DNA of 34,186 nucleotides from NCBI GenBank assembly GCA_022708385.1, contig JAKIYU010000002.1:1-34186 (forward strand), in the 5' to 3' direction. The notes beneath the pieces were generated by a model. The model saw only the letters and a list, made by a program, of their open reading frames with translations, was not told the DNA's origin and did not search any database. The DNA comes from Bacteroidota bacterium. Lineage in GTDB: Bacteria > Bacteroidota > Bacteroidia > Bacteroidales > PXBB01. The position numbers and the translations under genes were made by a program. Positions 24,750 through 31,183 of this stretch are shown here, in pieces (position 1 is the first letter of the stretch; the number at the start of each line of letters is the position of its first letter).

Positions 24750-25850
24750 TTAATTAAAAAATTTTAACAGATTCTCAGTTACATAACGAATTTCAGTGTC
24801 GTTCATTTCGGGATATATAGGAAGAGACAACACTTTGTCTGTAATCTGAGGGGCGAAATTTATATGTGAGGCCCTGTATTTATAACCATGGAATAACGGG
24901 TGTTCGTATAACAGGGTGTTGTAGTGAATTAAAGTTTGAATACCCTTATCGCTGAGATATGTCCTTAGATCATCTCTTTTGTTGGTCAGAATAACATATT
25001 TGTGAAAAACACTTCTCTCTTTTTGAATATATTGTATGTCCGAAAGTGTATCAATAGTTGCATTATAAGCTTCTGCCACTTGAATTCTTTTTTTGATAAA
25101 AGTACCCATAAGGGTGAGCTGGTAGCTTAAAAAGGCTGCCTGAAAGTCAGATATACGGCTGTTAAATCCTAAAATATCATGCTGCCCTGTTTTTCTGTTT
25201 TTTCCCTGGTTGCCAAGTTTTTTTAATAGTTCGAAAAGGCTTTCATCGTCAGTAAGGGCAGCACCGGCAGTGCCAAAGCCGCCTATAATTTTTGTAGGGT
25301 CGAAGCTGACGCAACTGATGTGGCTCTGTGTGCCTGCTTTTATGCCTGCATCATTGGTGCTGCCCAGCGAATGGGCATTGTCTTCAATAAGAAAAATGTT
25401 TCTTTCGCAGGCTGTTTTAAATATATCCTGAACAGGACAAGTGGCACCAAATAAGTGAACAAAAATGATGGCTTTTGTTTTGGGTGTAATTTTTTTTATA
25501 AGGTCATCGGCGTCCATCGAGAGGGTGTCGCTGCGTATATCGGTAAACACGGGCACCGCACCTGCTTGTAAAACAGGTGTTACAGTGGCAATAAATGAAA
25601 AAGAAGGCACAATAACCTCATCGCCGGGTTTTACACCTGCTGCCAAAAGCGAAAAATACAAAGCTTCGGTACAGCTTGAAACAGTAACAGCATACTTACG
25701 TGAGCAAAAGCGTGCAAGCTCCTGTTCGAAAGCCTGTACTTTACTTCCCATTATATACTGACCGGACAAGCCGACTTCGTTAAAAAGCCCGGTCAGTTCA
25801 GGGGTGTGTTCTTTAAAAAAACGTTTCAGGCCGTAGAAGGGAATATCCAT
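24750..25850 (-). CDS. DegT/DnrJ/EryC1/StrS-family sugar aminotransferase
   Basis: A 366-aa PLP enzyme of the family that puts amino groups on keto-sugars for surface glycans or antibiotics. The N-terminal PFYGLKRFF and GSKVQAFEQELARF, the VSSCTEAL cofactor motif (57-64) and VPSFSFIAT (81-89) fit the family. So do HLFGATCPV (132-140), IEDNAHSLGS with PLP-contacting Asp157, and the Schiff-base lysine Lys187 in SFDPTKIIGG. I chose the ATG at 25850. The frame runs on to 25985, but that extension is hydrophobic, lies across a -7 promoter element and the neighbouring gene, and is not part of the family. It could use the product of the nearby WbpM-like dehydratase, but they are separate transcripts. 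Confidence 0.92.
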   Translation of the reverse strand: MDIPFYGLKRFFKEHTPELTGLFNEVGLSGQYIMGSKVQAFEQELARFCSRKYAVTVSSCTEALYFSLLAAGVKPGDEVIVPSFSFIATVTPVLQAGAVPVFTDIRSDTLSMDADDLIKKITPKTKAIIFVHLFGATCPVQDIFKTACERNIFLIEDNAHSLGSTNDAGIKAGTQSHISCVSFDPTKIIGGFGTAGAALTDDESLFELLKKLGNQGKNRKTGQHDILGFNSRISDFQAAFLSYQLTLMGTFIKKRIQVAEAYNATIDTLSDIQYIQKERSVFHKYVILTNKRDDLRTYLSDKGIQTLIHYNTLLYEHPLFHGYKYRASHINFAPQITDKVLSLPIYPEMNDTEIRYVTENLLKFFN

Positions 25851-25866
25851 TTGTAAATATAAAAGA

Positions 25867-25886
25867 TTAACTTTACACAAAGTTAA
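25867..25886. promoter_or_regulatory. Symmetric divergent promoter region
   Basis: TTAACTTT (25867-25874), ACAC, and AAAGTTAA (25879-25886) form a perfect 8-bp inverted repeat between two divergent genes. On the minus strand TAACTTTG (25885-25878) is an exact -7 box for the DegT gene, 27 bp before its ATG. On the plus strand TAACTTTA (25868-25875) matches 7 of 8 bases for the GNAT gene, 40 bp before its ATG. It may be an operator as well as two overlapping promoters. Confidence 0.5.
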
Positions 25887-25915
25887 GTATGTTTTAATAT
25901 TTAAAAGGAAAAAAT

Positions 25916-26374
25916 ATGATACAAATTGGAAAAGCAGGCATGGATGATTTGGAAACCATTGTTGAATTTCAAATATTAATGGCAAAAGAAACAGAGGGGC
26001 TCGCGCTCAAAAAGCCGGTCGTAACCGAAGGTGTTCGCAAAGTTATGAACGATAAGTCGATAGGCTACTATTACGTTGCAAAATCAGGCCATCGAACCGT
26101 TGCCTGTCTTTTAACTTTATTTGAATGGAGCGACTGGCGAAATGCGCAGGTCGTATGGATACATTCTGTTTTTGTACACCCCGAATACCGCTCAAAGGGG
26201 ATTTTTCGGAGTCTGTACAATCATGTGCAGGATGAAGTAAAAGGGAGCACCCACCTGGCAGGCCTCAGGTTGTATGTTGACAAAAGAAATAAAACAGCCA
26301 GGGAAGTTTATTTAAAAATGGGCATGAACAGCGACCATTACGAGCTTTTTGAATGGTTAAAACCTAAACAATAG
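25916..26374 (+). CDS. GNAT-family N-acetyltransferase
   Basis: A 152-aa protein with a GNAT fold. The start IGKAGMDDLETIVEF is the usual first strand and helix. The acetyl-CoA loop is in VHPEYRSKGIFRSLY (about 96-110), matching the R/Q-x2-G-x-G/A motif, with Ile-Phe in place of the second small residue. The end has DKRNKTAREVYLKMGM, the usual motif B of these enzymes. The substrate cannot be read from the sequence. It is divergent from the DegT gene, and its 3' end overlaps the opposite-strand ppx gene by 11 bp (26364-26374). Confidence 0.88.
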   Translation: MIQIGKAGMDDLETIVEFQILMAKETEGLALKKPVVTEGVRKVMNDKSIGYYYVAKSGHRTVACLLTLFEWSDWRNAQVVWIHSVFVHPEYRSKGIFRSLYNHVQDEVKGSTHLAGLRLYVDKRNKTAREVYLKMGMNSDHYELFEWLKPKQ

Positions 26375-27281
26375 GTTTGTAGCCAATAGTACAATTATTC
26401 AAATTTAAAATGTGCGATTTGTAAACTTCGTGTATAATGCCATCTGCCAGACCTATTTTTGGAACATAAATGATTTGGGCCTGGATGTTTTTCATTATCT
26501 GCATAAAAATTTTAGCTGCCGGCTCAATTACATCGGCACGGTCGGGACGCATGCCCATTTTTTCTATACGGTCGTTAAGCGGGGTGTGGGCAATTTCGTA
26601 GTATCCTTTTTCTAGATTTTTATAGGAAAGCAGGCGTTGTTCGTAATTGCCGTAAATTTTTGCCAGTTTATTGATGTTGCCCCCCGAACCTACGCAAATA
26701 AGTTCCTTCGATATATAGAGGTGCTTTTCGAGCCATGTTTTCATTCGTTCCCATTCGGATGGTTCATCTTTGCCGTAAAGCATACGGATGGTGCCAATAC
26801 GAAATGAACCTGAATCGATAAATGTTTCATTTCTGACAATAGAAATCTCAGTGCTACCGCCCCCCACATCGATATAAAGGGTGTATTCGTATTTTTTATC
26901 ATCATCAAGTATTTCTGTTGCCCCAATAATACGGGCTTCTTCGAGGCCATCAATAACTTGAACAGAAACTCCGGTAGTGTTTTTAATTTCAGACACAATT
27001 TCGTTTCTGTTGGCAGCTTCGCGCATAGCAGCCGTAGCACAGGCACAATAGGACAGGGGCTTATAGACATCTATAAGCATTTTAAAAGCGGTTAAGGTTT
27101 GAAGCAGCTCCTGTTTCTTTGTTTCGGAAATATAGCCGGTATTGAAAACATCTTCCCCCAGTCGCAGCGGGATTCTTATAAGAGAAGCCTTTTCAATGGC
27201 AATGTGTTTGTTTTTTTCGTAAACATTTGCGAAATAAAGCCTTACTGCATTGCTTCCTATATCTATTGCGGCAAATAACAT
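26364..27281 (-). CDS. ppx: Ppx/GppA-family exopolyphosphatase
   Basis: A 305-aa ASKHA-fold phosphatase. The first phosphate loop is DIGSNAVRLYF (residues 7-17) and the second is YIDVGGGSTEISI near residue 135. Between them is the catalytic region CATAAMREAANR (about 80-91), and GSGGNINKL near residue 200 is also typical. The family removes phosphate from polyphosphate ends (Ppx) or from pppGpp (GppA). This protein is the short single-module form, lacking the C-terminal HD-like extension of E. coli Ppx. It starts 19 bp after ppk1, so polyphosphate is the likely substrate, inferred from context. Confidence 0.9.
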   Translation of the reverse strand: MLFAAIDIGSNAVRLYFANVYEKNKHIAIEKASLIRIPLRLGEDVFNTGYISETKKQELLQTLTAFKMLIDVYKPLSYCACATAAMREAANRNEIVSEIKNTTGVSVQVIDGLEEARIIGATEILDDDKKYEYTLYIDVGGGSTEISIVRNETFIDSGSFRIGTIRMLYGKDEPSEWERMKTWLEKHLYISKELICVGSGGNINKLAKIYGNYEQRLLSYKNLEKGYYEIAHTPLNDRIEKMGMRPDRADVIEPAAKIFMQIMKNIQAQIIYVPKIGLADGIIHEVYKSHILNLNNCTIGYKPIV

Positions 27282-27300
27282 GTTTTATTTATTGTTCAGT

Positions 27301-29361
27301 TTAATTAATATGTTGCTTAAGGACATTGTAATACAAAGTTTGAGCCTGTATCTTTTCTTTTTTGTTTTTTCTGAAGGTGTTGATTTCCTGATGGTTGAGT
27401 TTTCTTGCTTTTACATTGTCGGCTAACTGGATATTGAGTAATTGACGAAGTTCTTCGCGGATGGAATTGTCGTAAACAGGACACGTTACTTCAATTCGGT
27501 GGTCAATATTTCGTTTCATTATATCAGCAGATGAAATATAAAATTTTTCATGCCCGCCATGGTAGAAGTAATAGATACGGGAATGTTCCAGAAAGCGGTC
27601 AACAATGCTAATGGCTTTGATATTTTCACTGAATTTTTTATGTTCCGGCATGAGAACACAGATACCTCTGGCTATAATATTAATTTTAACACCGGCCATA
27701 CTGGTCTGATACAATTTTTTAACAATATCTTCATCCACAAGATTATTTAACTTTAGTATTATTCTGCCGATTTTGCCCTTTTTGGCTTGTTGGGTTTCAT
27801 AGATAATAAGCTTTACAAATTCTTTACGGAAGCTGAAAGGAGAAATAATAAGATGTTTATTGTCAATAGGTTTATAGTTGTTTTCAAACATTTTAAAAAC
27901 GTGCTCTACTTCTTTTGTAATTCTTTTGTCGGCGGTAAAAAGGCTTTCATCGGCATATATGCGGGCAGTCTGCTCATTAAAGTTGCCTGTACTTACATTG
28001 GCATAAAGTACAGGCGATTTTTTTTCGATGCGTTTTATCAATATCAGTTTAGCGTGCACTTTAAAGTCGGGTATACCGTGTATGACTTTAACACCTTCTT
28101 CCACGAGTGTTTTCGACCAATATATATTGGCTTCTTCGTCGAACCGTGCCTGCAATTCCATAAAAACGGTAACATCTTTGCCATTTCGGGCTGCATTTAT
28201 AAGTGCATTGATTACATTCGAATTTTTTGCAAGTCTGTACAAAGTCATTTTTATGGAAGTAACTTTAGGGTCTATGGATGCTTCGCGCAATAAATCGATG
28301 ATATAACCAAACGACTGGTAGGGAAAATGCAGCATAATGTCTTTGTGTCGCACCCTGTTAAGGATACTCCCTGTATTCATCAGGTTTTTATGCAACAAAG
28401 GGGTTTGTTCGGGAAATTCAAGATGCGGTGAGCCGATGTTGGGAAAATCCATAAAATCCTTGAAGTTGTGGTAACGGTCGCCGGGGACGATGCTGTCTTT
28501 TTTAGTGATATGCAATTTGCGCAGTAAAATCTTTAGCATGTGCGGCGGCATATCCCTGTCGTAAACAAATCTGACAGCTTTACCTTTTTTTCTTTGTTTT
28601 AGGCTTTCGGAAACAAGTTCCATAAGACTTTTGGCCACATCATTGTCGATATCAAGTTCGGCATCACGCGATATTTTAAATGTATAGGCTTCATAACTGT
28701 TGAAACTAAATAAAGAAAACAACTCTTTAAGGCAAAAGCGGATAACATCATCAAGCAAAATTATATATTTTCTGTTTTCAATAGGGGGTAGAACAAGAAA
28801 GCGGGACAAACTTGAAACAGGTACTTTTACAAGGGCATATTTCTCATTATTGATTCTGTTGTTTTTTTGCATACGGATAGCCAGATAAACCGACTTGTCT
28901 TTCAGGTTTGACAGGGACTTCGTTTTATCCAGCATCTGGGGAAACAGGTTGGTACGGAGGGTTTCGTTGAAATATTTTTTTACAAATTCACCATGTTCGG
29001 GGCATAGTTGTTTTTCGTTTACAATAAAAATATTTTCCTTCTGAAGCGCAATAGTAATGTCGTTATAAATAGCTGAAAATTTGTATTGAAGGTCTTTTAT
29101 AAACTCATTAATTTCGTTAAGAATTTTTACGGGATTGTAAATGCCATATTTTAATTTCTGTGAGCCCAGTGCTGATAATCGTTTAAGCGTAGCTACGCGT
29201 ACCCTGTAAAATTCATCGAGGTTGTTAGAGAAAATGCCCAGAAATTTAAGCCTTTCGAGTAAAGGTTTTTCTTCGTCCAATGCTTCCTGAAGTACGCGCT
29301 CATTAAAATAAAGCCAGCTTATTTCCCTGTTTATGAGGGGGATTTTATCCAGTGAAGGCAT
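27301..29361 (-). CDS. ppk1: Polyphosphate kinase 1
   Basis: A 686-aa enzyme that makes polyphosphate from ATP, reversibly. The N-terminal domain has REISWLYFNERVLQEA and SNNLDEFYRVRVA. The catalytic His436 is in FKVHAKL, at nearly the position of E. coli His435. The second histidine region is HGGHEKFYISSADIM near residue 597, followed by HRIEVTCPV. I chose the ATG at 29361 because it follows the sixA stop by 1 bp (TGA-T-ATG). The alternative at 29388 would overlap sixA by 26 bp and add nine non-conserved residues. The operon order sixA-ppk1-ppx places synthesis and breakdown of polyphosphate under one control. Confidence 0.95.
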   Translation of the reverse strand: MPSLDKIPLINREISWLYFNERVLQEALDEEKPLLERLKFLGIFSNNLDEFYRVRVATLKRLSALGSQKLKYGIYNPVKILNEINEFIKDLQYKFSAIYNDITIALQKENIFIVNEKQLCPEHGEFVKKYFNETLRTNLFPQMLDKTKSLSNLKDKSVYLAIRMQKNNRINNEKYALVKVPVSSLSRFLVLPPIENRKYIILLDDVIRFCLKELFSLFSFNSYEAYTFKISRDAELDIDNDVAKSLMELVSESLKQRKKGKAVRFVYDRDMPPHMLKILLRKLHITKKDSIVPGDRYHNFKDFMDFPNIGSPHLEFPEQTPLLHKNLMNTGSILNRVRHKDIMLHFPYQSFGYIIDLLREASIDPKVTSIKMTLYRLAKNSNVINALINAARNGKDVTVFMELQARFDEEANIYWSKTLVEEGVKVIHGIPDFKVHAKLILIKRIEKKSPVLYANVSTGNFNEQTARIYADESLFTADKRITKEVEHVFKMFENNYKPIDNKHLIISPFSFRKEFVKLIIYETQQAKKGKIGRIILKLNNLVDEDIVKKLYQTSMAGVKINIIARGICVLMPEHKKFSENIKAISIVDRFLEHSRIYYFYHGGHEKFYISSADIMKRNIDHRIEVTCPVYDNSIREELRQLLNIQLADNVKARKLNHQEINTFRKNKKEKIQAQTLYYNVLKQHIN

Positions 29362-29362
29362 A

Positions 29363-29857
29363 TCATTTGAGTTTTTTGGGGAATGCAATAAAATTGACTT
29401 TTTGGGTGCTGCTCATGATGGTTTCCCATGTTTCAGTCTCAAAGCTTATACTAACCATAGCAGAGGTGGGCAGAAAATCAATTTTTGGGTGGAGAAAATT
29501 ATTGGCAAACTGTGTTAAAGCCGGATTATGGCCTATAATGATTACATTATTTTTAGTGTTAGGAAGTGCTAATACTTCATTCAATAAACCTTCTTCGTCA
29601 CTTTTGTAAATGTTGGGGTTGATATCAATGTTTGATTTAGGGTAATTTAAACCGTCAGAAAGCAAATGTGCCGTTTCAATGGCACGTGTGGCATGACTAC
29701 ACATTATGTAGTCAATATTAATTTTTTTCTGTAAAAGGAATTTGATGATTTTTTTTGTCTTTCTTATACCGTTTTCAATAATAGGTCGCTCCAGGTCGGA
29801 TGATACGGGATGCTCCCACGAGGACTTGGCATGACGTGTTATAAAAAGGGTTTTCAT
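29363..29857 (-). CDS. sixA: SixA-family histidine phosphatase
   Basis: A 164-aa small histidine phosphatase. The catalytic RHAKSSW (Arg8-His9) is at the N-terminus, the phosphate-binding arginine is Arg58 in SHATRAIET, and the second catalytic histidine is His110 in IIIGHNPALTQFAN. This set and length are typical of SixA, which acts on phosphohistidine in E. coli. In Bacteroidetes its substrate is unproven; a phosphohistidine intermediate in Ppk1 makes the neighbourhood suggestive. It is first in the polyphosphate operon, directly before ppk1, and has a -7-like element at 29871-29878. Confidence 0.88.
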   Translation of the reverse strand: MKTLFITRHAKSSWEHPVSSDLERPIIENGIRKTKKIIKFLLQKKINIDYIMCSHATRAIETAHLLSDGLNYPKSNIDINPNIYKSDEEGLLNEVLALPNTKNNVIIIGHNPALTQFANNFLHPKIDFLPTSAMVSISFETETWETIMSSTQKVNFIAFPKKLK

Positions 29858-29870
29858 AAAAAAATTAATG

Positions 29871-29878
29871 CAAATTTA
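29871..29878 (-). promoter_or_regulatory. Candidate -7 element for the polyphosphate operon
   Basis: On the minus strand the site reads TAAATTTG, an exact TAnnTTTG, 13 bp before the sixA ATG. The leader would be short. The best TTG upstream is 13 bp from it, closer than usual. Confidence 0.42.
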
Positions 29879-29923
29879 CTACATTTAAAAGCAACAGGAG
29901 TTAAGAAAATGTTAAGTTTTGAC

Positions 29924-29951
29924 TTTGTTGCAAAATTTTTAACTAATTTTA
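29924..29951 (+). promoter_or_regulatory. Candidate promoter for mqnC
   Basis: TTTG (29924-29927), 16 bp, and TAATTTTA (29944-29951) match the Bacteroidetes consensus with one mismatch in the -7 box. The site is 34 bp before the mqnC ATG, in the 128-bp divergent gap. Confidence 0.4.
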
Positions 29952-29985
29952 ATTTTCAAAGATTGATGTATTAATAACCTGAAAT

Positions 29986-31086
29986 ATGTACGATTCGAAA
30001 TTTGTTAATCATATAATTGACGGAAAAGAAATAAACCTGCACGAGGCCCTATATATTTATGATAACTACCCTACTTCTGAATTAATGTTGCTTGCAGATT
30101 ATGTGAGGAAGAAAATAAAAAAAGATAAAATTGTAACATGGATAATCGACCGAAATATTAACATCGGTAATGTTTGCATTTCCGGTTGTTTATTTTGTAG
30201 TTTTCACTGCAAACATACAGGCGAAAAAAAAGCATTTGAAACACAACTGGAGGAATACAGAGGAAAGATACAAGAATTGTTTGATTTGGGTGGTGAACAG
30301 GTTTTATTGCAGGGAGGTTTAAATCCTGATTTAAAATTAGACTATTACGAAACCTTGTTTAAAGAATTAAAAAAAATGTTTCCTGCATTAAAGCTGCATG
30401 CGCTTGGCCCACCGGAAGTGTATTTTTTGGCAAAAACCGAAAAATTGACGGTGGGTAAAGTCCTTGAACGACTCATAAATGCAGGGCTGGATAGTTTGCC
30501 TGGAGCAGGTGCTGAAATATTGTGCGACAGGGTCAGAAAAATTGTTTCGCCAGACAAATGTAATTCAGCACAGTGGCTGCATGTCATGCGAACAGCACAC
30601 AAAATGAATATAATTACCACGGCCACCATGATGTTTGGTCATTTAGAAACAAGAGCAGAACGTTTAAAGCATATTTTAAAAATTAAACATCTTCAGGATG
30701 CCAAACCCCCTGAAAGCAAAGGTTTTATTGCCTTTATACCCTGGACTTTTCAACACCGCAACACGGAGCTTATAGAAAAGTTTCCCCACATAAATAAAAC
30801 AACTCCAGATGAATACCTGAGAACCCTGGCAATGAGCCGAATTTTGCTGCAAAACATCGAAAATATTCAGGCATCGTGGCTGACAATGGGAAGTAATACT
30901 GCTCAGGCAGCGCTTCATGCGGGCGCTAATGATCTGGGCTCCATAATGATTGAAGAGAATGTGGTGGCGTCGGCCGGTGTAACAAATAAACTGAATGCAG
31001 GACAAATGAAAAAGCTTATTGAACAAGCAGGTTATATACCATTACAAAGAAATCAGAAATATGAACCTGTTAGCAAAATGCTTTAA
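29986..31086 (+). CDS. mqnC: Radical SAM dehypoxanthinyl futalosine cyclase
   Basis: A 366-aa radical SAM enzyme of the futalosine route to menaquinone, forming cyclic dehypoxanthinyl futalosine. The iron-sulfur motif is C-x3-C-x2-C (Cys64, Cys68, Cys71) after DRNINIGNVC. QVLLQGGLNPDL, LDSLPGAGAEIL, TATMMFGHLETR and AFIPWTFQHRNTEL match MqnC. The late segment ANDLGSIMIEENVVASAG is the C-terminal signature of MqnC rather than CofG/CofH. An additional Cys75 lies shortly after the cluster motif. It stands alone here; mqnA, mqnB, mqnD and mqnE are not nearby. The related MqnE is a less likely alternative. Confidence 0.92.
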   Translation: MYDSKFVNHIIDGKEINLHEALYIYDNYPTSELMLLADYVRKKIKKDKIVTWIIDRNINIGNVCISGCLFCSFHCKHTGEKKAFETQLEEYRGKIQELFDLGGEQVLLQGGLNPDLKLDYYETLFKELKKMFPALKLHALGPPEVYFLAKTEKLTVGKVLERLINAGLDSLPGAGAEILCDRVRKIVSPDKCNSAQWLHVMRTAHKMNIITTATMMFGHLETRAERLKHILKIKHLQDAKPPESKGFIAFIPWTFQHRNTELIEKFPHINKTTPDEYLRTLAMSRILLQNIENIQASWLTMGSNTAQAALHAGANDLGSIMIEENVVASAGVTNKLNAGQMKKLIEQAGYIPLQRNQKYEPVSKML

Positions 31087-31183
31087 CAATCCCCCCTGAA
31101 ATATCATAAATTACCCGTAATTTCGTTTTTATTTGTTTTTTTTTCATAATTTTACAAGAGTTTAATGTGAGCTTGCATTCATA

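Noticed and set aside
25851..25985. Longer N-terminus for the DegT aminotransferase
   Set aside because: The extra 45 residues cross the divergent promoter and part of the GNAT gene, and the family begins at the ATG at 25850.
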